DNA from: Oscillospiraceae bacterium
Lineage (GTDB): Bacteria; Bacillota; Clostridia; Oscillospirales; Acutalibacteraceae
Direction: 5' to 3'
DNA: 46,172 bases
NCBI GenBank assembly: GCA_028697255.1
Contig: JAQVFM010000001.1
Span: 83,710 to 129,881 of the forward strand
Below are positions 9,654 to 17,665 of this stretch, piece after piece. Made by a program: the position numbers and the translations under genes. Within the stretch, counting starts at the first letter, position 1. The number at the start of each line of letters is the position of its first letter. A model generated the notes under the pieces. That model made no database searches, was not told the origin of the DNA, and worked only from the letters and a program-made list of their open reading frames with translations.

Positions 9654-11177
9654 ATGAGCGGAGAACAAATAATTTTAATGGTGTCCATGTCGGTTTATAT
9701 GGTTGCGGTTTTGATAATAGGAATTGTTTATGCACAGCGCAACAAAACAACCGATGATTTCTTTTTGGGTGGCAGGCGTTTGGGACCGCTTGTAACCGCA
9801 ATGAGTGCCGAGGCGTCGGATATGAGCAGTTATTTGCTTATGGGCGTACCGGGTGTTGCGTATTTAACCGGATTTGCAGATGCCGGCTGGACTGCAATTG
9901 GTCTTATTTTGGGTACATATTTAAACTGGCTGTTTGTTGCAAAACGGTTGCGCCGTTATACGGTGGTGGCAAACAATTCGATAACGCTTCCTGACTTTTT
10001 TTCTAACCGTTTTCATGATAAATCAAAGATTTTGATGAGCATATCAGCTTTAATTATTTTAATATTTTTCATACCATATACCGCTTCCGGGTTTGCCGCA
10101 TGCGGGAAATTGTTTGAAAGCCTGTTAGGGATAAACTATCAGGTGGCAATGCTGGTTAGTGCATTGGTCGTGGTGCTTTACACGGCTATAGGCGGTTTTC
10201 TTGCCGAGAGCGTAACAGATTTAATTCAGGGATTATTGATGTCTGTTGCACTTGTTGTGATTTTGTTCTTTGGCATCAGCGCCGCAGGCGGAATTGATAG
10301 TGTTGTTGACAACGCAAATTTAATGCCGGGATTTTTGAGTATGGTTCGCAGCTTTGTTCCCGAAACCGGCAAATCAGCGCCATACGGCTTCATTACAATT
10401 ATTTCCACCCTTGCATGGGGTCTTGGTTATTTCGGTATGCCCCATGTACTGCTGCGCTTTATGGCAATTCGTAAAGAAAACAAACTGAAAACCTCGCGCA
10501 GAATTGCTACAGTATGGGTTGTCATTTCACTGTTTTCAGCCTTGCTTATCGGTATTATCGGTGCTGCCGTAGTCAAGAATATAGATGACCCTGAAACAAT
10601 ATTTATTGTGTTGGCGCGAAAGCTTGGAGGCAACAGCTTTATTTTATTGGTGTTTGCGGGCATTATTCTGGCGGGCATTCTTGCCGCGACAATGTCCACC
10701 TCGGATTCGCAGCTTCTTGTTGCATCATCAAGCGTGTCTCAAAATTTCTTTAAAGGTATAGTGTATAAGAATGCTGATAATAGGCTTATAATGTGGGTTT
10801 CAAGAGCCACTGTTGTTGTGATAGCAATCATCGGAGCTATAATTGCACTCAACCCAAACAATTCGGTGTTCGAGGTTGTCTCATTTGCATGGGCGGGATT
10901 TGGCGCTGCCTTCGGACCGGTTGTATTGTTTGCACTGTTCTGGAAGCGCACCACGCTTTGGGGTGCTTTTGCGGGCATGCTTTCGGGCAGTGTAATGATC
11001 TTTGTGTGGAAATTTCTTGTCCGTAAATTAGGCGGTGTGTTTGACATCTATGAATTGCTGCCCGCGTTTATAATCGCTTCATTAGCAATATTTGTTGTGA
11101 GTCTTATGTGCAAACAACCTTCCAAAGAAATTATGGACGAATTTGATTTGGTGGTTTCGGGCAAACCGATTGAATAA
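9654..11177 (+). CDS. putP: Sodium/proline symporter
   Basis: This 507-residue member of the sodium:solute symporter family has about 13 hydrophobic segments. Sequence features specific to PutP are TDDFFLGGRRLGP near residue 28, AMSAEASDMSSYLLMG (Na+ and proline site region), NSITLPDFFSNRF, and the late WAGFGAAFGPVVLFALFWKR. It imports proline with sodium for nutrition or osmotic balance. A strong AAGGAGAGG box precedes the ATG. It is the last gene of a likely run from glyA. No regulator is adjacent. Confidence 0.93.
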   Translation: MSGEQIILMVSMSVYMVAVLIIGIVYAQRNKTTDDFFLGGRRLGPLVTAMSAEASDMSSYLLMGVPGVAYLTGFADAGWTAIGLILGTYLNWLFVAKRLRRYTVVANNSITLPDFFSNRFHDKSKILMSISALIILIFFIPYTASGFAACGKLFESLLGINYQVAMLVSALVVVLYTAIGGFLAESVTDLIQGLLMSVALVVILFFGISAAGGIDSVVDNANLMPGFLSMVRSFVPETGKSAPYGFITIISTLAWGLGYFGMPHVLLRFMAIRKENKLKTSRRIATVWVVISLFSALLIGIIGAAVVKNIDDPETIFIVLARKLGGNSFILLVFAGIILAGILAATMSTSDSQLLVASSSVSQNFFKGIVYKNADNRLIMWVSRATVVVIAIIGAIIALNPNNSVFEVVSFAWAGFGAAFGPVVLFALFWKRTTLWGAFAGMLSGSVMIFVWKFLVRKLGGVFDIYELLPAFIIASLAIFVVSLMCKQPSKEIMDEFDLVVSGKPIE

Positions 11178-11230
11178 GACTAATTCAAATTAAATTTGTT
11201 TATAATATGCCTTAAAGGTGAGTGCATACC

Positions 11231-11566
11231 GTGAACATTCAGATTTTTAAAAAGGCAAAATGCTTTGACTCAAAAAAGGCCGAGCGATACTTTAAAGAGC
11301 GTGGAATTTTGTTTCACAGTGTCGATTTGGCGCGGCGTGGCATGAGCAAGGGAGAGCTTGAAAGTGTAATCGCGGCGGTTGGAGAGCTGGATGCGCTGAT
11401 AGATTATAAAGCAAAAGATGCCGTGTTGCTTCGCTATTTAGCGTATGAATCGGACAAGCTGCAAAAGCTGCTCGAAAACCCATTGCTTTTGCACACTCCT
11501 ATTGTTCGAAACGGACGCCGGGCAACTGTGGGATACAAGCCTGAAGTATGGAAGACATGGGAGTAA
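11231..11566 (+). CDS. ArsC/Spx-family thioredoxin-fold protein
   Basis: A 111-residue ArsC-like protein. I start at GTG 11231: the box AAAGGTGAG overlaps an earlier in-frame GTG at 11222 but is well placed for this one. Only one Cys (C11, in KKAKCFDSKKAERYF) marks the redox site, so it lacks the CxxC of Spx. The C-terminal IVRNGRRATVGYKPEVW is typical of the family and holds the Arg that binds the oxyanion or glutathione side in relatives. Members are mostly uncharacterised and often not true arsenate reductases. No ars genes are nearby. Confidence 0.8.
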   Translation: MNIQIFKKAKCFDSKKAERYFKERGILFHSVDLARRGMSKGELESVIAAVGELDALIDYKAKDAVLLRYLAYESDKLQKLLENPLLLHTPIVRNGRRATVGYKPEVWKTWE

Positions 11567-11596
11567 AAATAAAGCTTTGAAAGGCAATGGTTTTTA

Positions 11597-12331
11597 ATGA
11601 TACAAAAAGTTAACAAACCGATACAGCTTAGTGGCGCTAAAAACGTGCGTGAGCTCGGAGGTTATTCGACAAAAGACGGCAAACGGGTTACTCGCAAGGG
11701 CGTTTTTTTGCGCGGTGACGGGACACATGCCCTAACACCCGAGGATATTGATATTATTGCCAAAATGGGAGTGACACTGGTTGTTGATATGCGCTCCCCA
11801 GACGAGATTAAGCAGTATCCGTCGCGGCTTTCGTCTGTAAAGGGAGTTGACTACAAGAATGTCGTGATGTTCGATTCACTAAACTCGTCGCTGTCCAAAG
11901 ATCATTTGCCCAATTCAATGGCTGAATTGTATTGCCTTTTGCTTAGCGGCTGCAAGCAGCAGTATGGCAGGATTTTTCGTTTATTCTTGAATAATCGCAG
12001 TGCGTCACTGTTTCACTGCACGGCGGGCAAGGACAGAACGGGCGTGGTCGCAATGCTGCTGCTGCAATTGGCGGGTGTCCCCGACTCAATGATTGCATCC
12101 GATTACTCGGTGAGCGAGCAAAACACAAAGGGCATGTTTGACAAGCAGCATGAGCAATACCGAAAGCAGGGAATAGAAGTGCCCGACTTTGTATTCCGTT
12201 CTCGTGCTGAGGATATGTATAAAACACTTAAATACCTTTATTCTAAATATGGTGGCGCGGCCGAATATCTGAGAGAATGTGGTCTTGCGCTTGATGAGAT
12301 TGATGAGCTTATAACCCGGTTTGTGGAATAG
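11597..12331 (+). CDS. Protein tyrosine/serine phosphatase (PF13350 type)
   Basis: The 244-residue protein carries the cysteine phosphatase loop HCTAGKDRTG with nucleophile C141 and its Arg six residues on. Residues 1-60 show the family start: SGAKNVRELGGYSTKDGK and KGVFLRGDGTHALTPEDI. An Asp in VDMRSPDEI is the likely general-acid strand region. It has no signal peptide. Relatives dephosphorylate phosphotyrosine or phosphoinositides; the substrate is unknown. It lies 31 bases after the ArsC-like gene and 12 bases before the glycosyltransferase, so the three may form one transcript. Confidence 0.88.
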   Translation: MIQKVNKPIQLSGAKNVRELGGYSTKDGKRVTRKGVFLRGDGTHALTPEDIDIIAKMGVTLVVDMRSPDEIKQYPSRLSSVKGVDYKNVVMFDSLNSSLSKDHLPNSMAELYCLLLSGCKQQYGRIFRLFLNNRSASLFHCTAGKDRTGVVAMLLLQLAGVPDSMIASDYSVSEQNTKGMFDKQHEQYRKQGIEVPDFVFRSRAEDMYKTLKYLYSKYGGAAEYLRECGLALDEIDELITRFVE

Positions 12332-12343
12332 GGGGATGTTAAT

Positions 12344-13318
12344 ATGCCTGTCGTTTATATTGTGGTGCCCTGCTATAATGAGCAGGAGGTTTTGCCAAAA
12401 ACAAATAAAAGGCTTCTGGACAAGCTTGTTAGCCTTATTGATAGCGGTCAGGCAGATGAAAAAAGCCGCATACTGTATGTAGATGATGGCAGCAGTGACA
12501 CGACATGGGAGCTTATAACGCGATTTCACAACGAGTCGCCACTGGTCAGCGGGCTTAAACTGGCGCGCAATGCCGGACATCAAAACGCTCTGCTTGCCGG
12601 ACTGATGGCAGCAAGGGAATCGGCCGATTGTGCAATTTCGCTTGATGCAGATTTACAGGACGATGTTGAGGTGTTGGGTGAGTTTATAAAGCAGTATATG
12701 CAAGGCTGCGAAGTGGTGTATGGCGTACGTAAAAAGCGTGCAACCGACACTTTCTTTAAAAGGTTTACTGCCGAAAGCTTTTATAAGATCATGAACCACC
12801 TGGGAATAGACATAGTGTTCAATCATGCAGATTACCGACTGATGGGGAAGCGTGCACTTGACGCACTGCATGAATATAGAGAAGTAAACATTTTCCTGCG
12901 CGGTATTGTACCGATGATAGGGTTTAAAAGTGGTACCGTATACTATGAACGGCACGAGCGTGCCGCCGGAGTGTCTAAATACCCTTTAAAAAAAATGCTG
13001 AGCTTTGCACTGGAGGGCATTACGTCTTTTAGTGTAAGGCCATTAAAAATTATATCGAATTTAGGAATTGTTATATCGCTGCTAAGCGTCTTGGGGCTTT
13101 TATATGCATTGGTATCCTATTTCGCAGGCGTTGCCGTTCCGGGCTGGACCGCGATTGTGGCATCGATATGGCTTTTGGGTGGAATACAGCTATTGTGCAT
13201 TGGTGTAGTAGGTGGGTATATCGGAAAAATATACAGTGAGGTTAAGAACAGACCGAGATATATAATTGAAGCATATCTGGACAAAAATGACAGCTCTATA
13301 CCCTATATAAAAAATTAA
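12344..13318 (+). CDS. Family 2 glycosyltransferase, polyprenyl-phosphate sugar transferase type
   Basis: The 324-residue protein matches the GtrB/YkoT/DPM1-like branch. The GT-A domain starts VVYIVVPCYNEQEVLP, has the nucleotide-binding DDGSSDTTW and the metal-binding SLDADLQDD, and includes NHADYRLMGKRAL. Two membrane helices lie at about 233-258 and 270-295, the latter reading WLLGGIQLLCIGVVGGYIGKIY in part. Such enzymes load a sugar onto undecaprenyl phosphate for wall or teichoic-acid glycosylation. GGGGGATG precedes the start. It converges on cobO with only a 2-base gap and no terminator between them. Confidence 0.93.
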   Translation: MPVVYIVVPCYNEQEVLPKTNKRLLDKLVSLIDSGQADEKSRILYVDDGSSDTTWELITRFHNESPLVSGLKLARNAGHQNALLAGLMAARESADCAISLDADLQDDVEVLGEFIKQYMQGCEVVYGVRKKRATDTFFKRFTAESFYKIMNHLGIDIVFNHADYRLMGKRALDALHEYREVNIFLRGIVPMIGFKSGTVYYERHERAAGVSKYPLKKMLSFALEGITSFSVRPLKIISNLGIVISLLSVLGLLYALVSYFAGVAVPGWTAIVASIWLLGGIQLLCIGVVGGYIGKIYSEVKNRPRYIIEAYLDKNDSSIPYIKN

Positions 13319-13320
13319 AT

Positions 13321-13842
13321 CTACCACTCAATACCTTTTCGGGCTTTTTCACCTTTTTCAAATGGGTGGCGGACTTTTTTAATTTCGCTGATGTAATCGG
13401 CCATGTCTAAAAGCTCTGACGGGGGCTTATGACCTGTCAATATTATTTCAAGACCTGCCGGACGGTTGCTCAAAAATTGTAAAAGTGAGCTTTTGTCAAT
13501 AAGGTTTTCTGTATAAGCACTAACCGATTCATCAAGAAAAAGCATGTCAAGCGCGGGAGCTTTTGCCTTGATATCGTTCAGTAATTGGGTATAAAATTCC
13601 TTTGCCTTAACTTTTTCATTCTCGGTCATTTGAAATGTAAATTTGACTGATTTAAAAAAAGGAAATATGTGGACACAGTTTAGAGTTTTTAATATTGCCA
13701 GCTCACCGGAATTGCCGGGCTTTAGAAATTGCGCAATTCCTATACGCATACCATGTCCGGCTGCACGAAGGCAAAGCCCCATTGCTGTGGTTGTTTTGCC
13801 TTTTCCGTCGCCGTAATACAGATGAATTAACCCGCGTTTCAT
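13321..13842 (-). CDS. cobO: Cob(I)yrinic acid a,c-diamide adenosyltransferase
   Basis: CobO (CobA/BtuR type) moves adenosyl from ATP to the cobalt of corrinoids. The 173 residues include the P-loop HLYYGDGKGKTTTAMG at about 7-22, which serves ATP binding in this family, then GIAQFLKPGNSGE and the late acidic LDMLFLDESVSAY. No other cobalamin biosynthesis gene and no cobalamin riboswitch are visible in the window, so this copy may serve corrinoid salvage. The start ATG at 13842 is followed directly by the family N-terminus MKRGLIHLYYG. Confidence 0.92.
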   Translation of the reverse strand: MKRGLIHLYYGDGKGKTTTAMGLCLRAAGHGMRIGIAQFLKPGNSGELAILKTLNCVHIFPFFKSVKFTFQMTENEKVKAKEFYTQLLNDIKAKAPALDMLFLDESVSAYTENLIDKSSLLQFLSNRPAGLEIILTGHKPPSELLDMADYISEIKKVRHPFEKGEKARKGIEW

Positions 13843-14120
13843 TTAACCACCTCTTTAATGTATTGTAGGGGCCAACTGTGTTCGCCCGCAAATTTATATA
13901 TTACGCAATTGACTAATATAAGCATATTCAGCGTGTTTTTGATAAAAATTTCGCAATCTGCTATGCGAATTATTATACTATGTTTGTTTGGTTAATACAA
14001 AATCAAATTAAATAAATTTATTATTAACATGCTTATATAATAGCTTGAATAAATACCCGAATAATGGAAAAAATTAATATATGTAATTTTCATTTAAACG
14101 TCGTAATGTTATATTTAGGC
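13843..14120. other. AT-rich intergenic region between divergent cobO and murA
   Basis: Together with the murA promoter this gap is about 340 bases. It holds one family-1 palindromic repeat (13868-13892) and otherwise very AT-rich sequence. I see no reading frame with a ribosome binding site, no RNA gene and no recognisable riboswitch. Confidence 0.6.
13868..13892. repeat. Palindromic repeat, family 1
   Basis: GGGGCCAAC, TGT, GTTCGCCCGCAAAT. The right half is identical to the copy at 17593-17618; the left arm has decayed, so the hairpin is imperfect. Confidence 0.6.
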
Positions 14121-14149
14121 TTGGAATTTTCCGAATTCGGTGGTATAAT
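14121..14149 (+). promoter_or_regulatory. Strong SigA-type promoter for murA
   Basis: TTGGAA (14121-14126), 17 bases, TATAAT (14144-14149) with an extended TG at 14141-14142. It ends 32 bases before the murA start codon. Confidence 0.75.
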
Positions 14150-14181
14150 AGAAATGTTATAATGCTTGAGGAGTGGGTTGA

Positions 14182-15468
14182 TTGGAAAAATTTCGAATCA
14201 TCGGAGGCAATCGCCTATGTGGCCAAGTTGATATAAGTGGTGCGAAAAACGCGGCCGTTGCTGTTCTTCCTGCTACTGTGCTAATTGACGGCGTTTGCCG
14301 TATTGAAAATATACCAAACATTGCAGATGTTACAAATACTTTAAAAATCTTAAAGTATTTAGGCTCAAAAGTCAGATATATAAATAAAAATACCGTCGAA
14401 ATCGACAACCGTAATATTTTCGGCTATATTGTCCCACATGATTTGGCGCGCCATATGCGCGCGTCTTATTATTTTATAGGAGCGCTGTTGTCTCGTTTCG
14501 GAATAGCGCGTGTTTCCATGCCGGGGGGTTGCAATTTTGGTGTCCGTCCGATTGACCAGCATATAAAGGGATTCAATGCACTTGGGGCCACTGTGTCGCC
14601 AATGGAAAACGGTATGATAGAGGTGGTTGCCAACCGTTTAGTGGGCAATTCAATTTATCTTGATATAGTTTCGGTAGGCGCCACTGTAAATGCAATGTTG
14701 TGTGCCGTCAAATCGCGCGGCTTTACAATAATTGAAAACGCAGCGAAAGAGCCGCATATTGTCGACTTGGCCAACTTTCTCAATTCGGCCGGTGCAGATA
14801 TACGCGGAGCCGGCACGGACGTTATCAAGGTGCGTGGTGTGGATCATCTTTACGGCACCACTTATTCGATTATTCCCGACCAAATTGAGGCTGGTACTTA
14901 TATGGCTGCCGCAGCTGCGACCGGCGGTGATGTATTGATTCGCAATGTTATACCCAAGCACCTTGAATCGATTACGGCCAAGTTGCAGGAAATGGGTGTT
15001 TATATTGAAGAATATGACGATTCGATTAGGGTATGCCGTCCCGAGCCACTCATCCACTGTAATGTTAAAACAATGCCCCATCCGGGATTTCCGACCGACA
15101 TGCAGCCACAGATATCGGTGCTTCTTTCAATAGCCAAGGGCACCAGCATATTGACCGAAAGCGTTTGGGACAACCGTTTTCGTTATGTTGACGAGCTAAG
15201 AAGAATGGGCGTTCAAGTGCAGGTTGACGGCAAGGTGGCTGTTTTTCAGGGGGTTGATTATCTTACGGGCGCTCCGGTCAAGGCGACCGATTTACGCGGG
15301 GGCATAGCAATGGTTATTGCAGCGCTGGCGGCACGCGGCAAAACCGAAATTGAAGATATACAGCATATTGAGCGAGGGTATGAAAATATTGTGGATAAGT
15401 TAGCGCAGCTTGGCGGGGATATCTGCCGCATCGTTGTGTCGGATTCGGTTGCTGTCAGGGCGCTGTAA
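14182..15468 (+). CDS. murA: UDP-N-acetylglucosamine 1-carboxyvinyltransferase
   Basis: MurA adds enolpyruvate to UDP-GlcNAc, the first committed step of peptidoglycan synthesis. The protein has 428 residues and starts with TTG at 14182; GAGGAG lies 8 bases upstream and the N-terminus MEKFRIIGGNRLCG fits the family. The PEP/UDP-GlcNAc motif SGAKNAAVAVLPA is at about 20-32. The catalytic loop MPGGCNFGVRP carries C117, the residue alkylated by fosfomycin, so it should be a sensitive form. A strong promoter and an intrinsic terminator flank it, so it is probably monocistronic. Confidence 0.96.
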   Translation: MEKFRIIGGNRLCGQVDISGAKNAAVAVLPATVLIDGVCRIENIPNIADVTNTLKILKYLGSKVRYINKNTVEIDNRNIFGYIVPHDLARHMRASYYFIGALLSRFGIARVSMPGGCNFGVRPIDQHIKGFNALGATVSPMENGMIEVVANRLVGNSIYLDIVSVGATVNAMLCAVKSRGFTIIENAAKEPHIVDLANFLNSAGADIRGAGTDVIKVRGVDHLYGTTYSIIPDQIEAGTYMAAAAATGGDVLIRNVIPKHLESITAKLQEMGVYIEEYDDSIRVCRPEPLIHCNVKTMPHPGFPTDMQPQISVLLSIAKGTSILTESVWDNRFRYVDELRRMGVQVQVDGKVAVFQGVDYLTGAPVKATDLRGGIAMVIAALAARGKTEIEDIQHIERGYENIVDKLAQLGGDICRIVVSDSVAVRAL

Positions 15469-15487
15469 AACAGGTGAAAACGCCGTC

Positions 15488-15516
15488 AAGCGTAACTTTT
15501 TGTTACGCTTTTTTTT
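15488..15516 (+). terminator. Intrinsic terminator after murA
   Basis: A 9-bp stem AAGCGTAAC / GTTACGCTT with a TTTTT loop is followed by a run of T. It starts 20 bases after the murA stop and ends just before the walJ start region. Confidence 0.92.
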
Positions 15517-15534
15517 AAATCAGGGGGTTTTACA

Positions 15535-16326
15535 ATGGCAAGGTTCTGCCCGCTTTTCAGCGGCAGCAGTGGAAACTGTACATATATCGGATCGGCTAAA
15601 GGCGGTATTCTGATTGACGCGGGTGTCAGCGCAAGGCGTATAACCGTTGCCTTAACCGAGCGGGATATTGATCCGTCATCAATTGATGCTGTTTTTATAA
15701 CTCATGAGCATACTGATCATGTGTCAGGACTTAGGGTGCTGATTAAGCGCTATGGATATAAGGTGTATGCTTCTGCCGGCACGCTCGATGTATTGGAACA
15801 AAAACATATACTGGCCCCGGGCGACCGGTTTGAGGTGCTGCCTCAAAGCGGCGTAGAAGCAGCGGATTTGTTTGTTACCGGCTTTCACACTTCCCATGAC
15901 AGTCGTGAGAGCATGGGCTTTCGTATCAAAACGGGTGACGATCGTACAATAGCTGTCGCAACCGATACCGGTTGTATGACTGACACCGTGCGTGCCGCGC
16001 TGCGCGGATGCGATCTTGTACTGCTCGAATCCAATCACGATGTGGGCATGCTGAAAAATGGCGGATACCCGTATTTTTTAAAGCAGCGTATTTTATGCGA
16101 TACCGGACACCTTTCCAACGAATGCTGCGCTGCAGAGCTTCCCGCACTGGCACAAAGCGGCACAACGCGGTTTGTTTTGGGGCATCTGAGTCGCGAGAAC
16201 AACCTGCCCGAACTGGCTTATGATACAGCGTTGGCGGCGCTTGAACAGGAGGGAATGATTGTTAAACGTGATTTTTTACTCAATGTTGCGCCGAGTACGG
16301 CGACGGTTCCGGTGATGGTGCTGTGA
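15535..16326 (+). CDS. walJ: Metallo-beta-lactamase fold exonuclease-like protein WalJ/YycJ
   Basis: The 263-residue protein matches WalJ (YycJ/VicX). It starts with the family-typical FCPLFSGSSGNCTYI and carries the metal-binding THEHTDH at about 61-67, later Asp (ATDTGCM), and a His in LGHLSRENN. WalJ is linked to the WalKR wall-regulation system in Bacilli and to DNA repair in some species. Here no walKR genes are adjacent; rlmH follows with a GTGA overlap. The walJ-rlmH link recurs in Firmicutes, where rlmH often lies close to yycJ. Confidence 0.92.
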   Translation: MARFCPLFSGSSGNCTYIGSAKGGILIDAGVSARRITVALTERDIDPSSIDAVFITHEHTDHVSGLRVLIKRYGYKVYASAGTLDVLEQKHILAPGDRFEVLPQSGVEAADLFVTGFHTSHDSRESMGFRIKTGDDRTIAVATDTGCMTDTVRAALRGCDLVLLESNHDVGMLKNGGYPYFLKQRILCDTGHLSNECCAAELPALAQSGTTRFVLGHLSRENNLPELAYDTALAALEQEGMIVKRDFLLNVAPSTATVPVMVL

Positions 16327-16805
16327 GAAATATATCGATAATTTGTGTCGGCAGGCTTAAAGAGCCGTTTTTGCGTGATGCATGCGCCGAATACGCAAAG
16401 CGGTTGAGTGGTTTTTGCAAATTGACAGTAACCGAGGTTTTGGAAGAAAGGCTACCGGACAATCCTTCGCCTGCACAAATAAAGGCCGCAATTTTGGCTG
16501 AAGGACGACGGATACTCACAAAAATCGACGGCAAACCTACCTGTATTGCGCTTTGCATTGAGGGCAGTGCAATGTCTTCGGACGAATTTGCACATTATCT
16601 TGAAGATATATCGGTGCGCGGTCGCCCGGATGTAGCTTTGCTTATAGGCGGTTCATGGGGACTGTCGCATGAGGTCAAGGCCGCTGTAGATTTACGGCTT
16701 TCGTTATCAAAGATGACTTTTCCGCACCAGCTCACAAGGGTTATTTTATTAGAGCAGCTTTATCGTGCATATCAAATTATTTCGGGCGGCAGGTATCACA
16801 AATAA
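16323..16805 (+). CDS. rlmH: 23S rRNA pseudouridine-1915 N3-methyltransferase RlmH
   Basis: RlmH (SPOUT family) methylates pseudouridine 1915 in helix 69 of 23S rRNA using SAM. The protein has 160 residues, the normal length. The C-terminal SPOUT knot is clear: LLIGGSWGLS (SAM site), LSLSKMTFPHQLTRVILLEQLYRAYQI and the invariant ending GGRYHK. It starts at GTG 16323, overlapping the walJ stop as GTGA, so it is translationally coupled to that gene. Confidence 0.97.
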   Translation: MRNISIICVGRLKEPFLRDACAEYAKRLSGFCKLTVTEVLEERLPDNPSPAQIKAAILAEGRRILTKIDGKPTCIALCIEGSAMSSDEFAHYLEDISVRGRPDVALLIGGSWGLSHEVKAAVDLRLSLSKMTFPHQLTRVILLEQLYRAYQIISGGRYHK

Positions 16806-16847
16806 TGCAGATAAATTGAACTCAAAATGACGGACGGGGGTTGTTTT

Positions 16848-17558
16848 GTGGTCAAACGAAGTATCTTAAAGCGCTTTTTAGCACTGCTTTATCCCGAACG
16901 GTGCTGTTGCTGCGGAAGACCGATAATCTGCGGCAAGCTAATATGCGAAGCCTGTCGTCCAAAACTAAAGCTTATAAAACCCCCTGTTTGTAGCTTTTGT
17001 GCATGCATGGTGCAGCATTGCCGCTGCAACAAGCGACAACGCCATACCAATAGCTGTGCAGCTCCTTTTTATTTTGAGGGTGCGGCCCAATCGGCAATTT
17101 ATCGGCTGAAATTTAAAGGCAAGGCGTGTGCTGCCGAGATATTTTGTTTGGCAATGGCGCATACGGTACGCCGTGAATATGCCGATATAGATTTTGACTG
17201 TATTGTGCCTGTTCCGCTTAGCCGGGATGCTTTAAGAAAGAGGCGGTATAACCAGAGCGCGGTTCTTGCCAAAGGGTTGGCCGATTTGCTTGACATACCT
17301 TATGCAGAGCTGCTCAATAAGCAGCAAACGACGATACCTCAGCGCGAGCTGCCGGCATATCGCCGCAGCGGTAATGTGCTGGGCGTGTTTGACGCGACTG
17401 ACGGAGTGCCAGAAGGAGGATCGGTGCTGCTGGTGGATGACACAGTTACCACAGGCTCAACACTTGACGAATGTGCTAAAATCCTGAAGCTATACGGCGC
17501 ACAGGCAGTTTATGCTGTAACTGCCACAGTGTCTCGTTTATCAAATCAGAGTCTATAG
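16848..17558 (+). CDS. ComF-family phosphoribosyltransferase-like protein
   Basis: I start at GTG 16848 (236 residues) because GACGGGGG lies 7 bases before it; an upstream in-frame ATG at 16827 has no box. The N-terminal double zinc finger runs from CCCCGRPIICGKLICEAC to CSFCACMVQHCRC. The C-terminal half is a PRTase fold with the PRPP loop VLLVDDTVTTGSTLDEC near residues 199-215, and the typical VPVPLSRDALRKRRYNQS. ComF is needed for DNA uptake in Bacillus, but no other competence gene is present, so the role may be different. It lies 42 bases after rlmH. Confidence 0.9.
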   Translation: MVKRSILKRFLALLYPERCCCCGRPIICGKLICEACRPKLKLIKPPVCSFCACMVQHCRCNKRQRHTNSCAAPFYFEGAAQSAIYRLKFKGKACAAEIFCLAMAHTVRREYADIDFDCIVPVPLSRDALRKRRYNQSAVLAKGLADLLDIPYAELLNKQQTTIPQRELPAYRRSGNVLGVFDATDGVPEGGSVLLVDDTVTTGSTLDECAKILKLYGAQAVYAVTATVSRLSNQSL

Positions 17559-17592
17559 CAGCTCAAATCAAAAAATGCACTCAACATATTCT

Positions 17593-17618
17593 GGGCGAAC
17601 TGTGTTCGCCCGCAAATG
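17593..17618. repeat. Palindromic repeat, family 1
   Basis: GGGCGAAC-tgt-GTTCGCCC (17593-17611) then GCAAAT. It is a perfect 8-bp hairpin with no T-tract, and the right half is identical to the copy at 13868. Confidence 0.7.
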
Positions 17619-17665
17619 CACATTAACTGATATTATTATGATAACATATTGAAAGGGAGAGCGGT

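Noticed and set aside
11231-11566. Arsenic resistance locus
   Set aside because: The ArsC-like protein has a single Cys and no arsR, arsB or acr3 nearby, so only the fold is supported.
13843-14181. Possible cobalamin riboswitch upstream of cobO
   Set aside because: I looked for a B12-box-like motif and a long structured leader on the minus strand and saw none.
16848-17558. Competence operon
   Set aside because: The ComF-like gene has no comE, comG or dprA neighbours; ComF-type proteins also occur in non-competent species.
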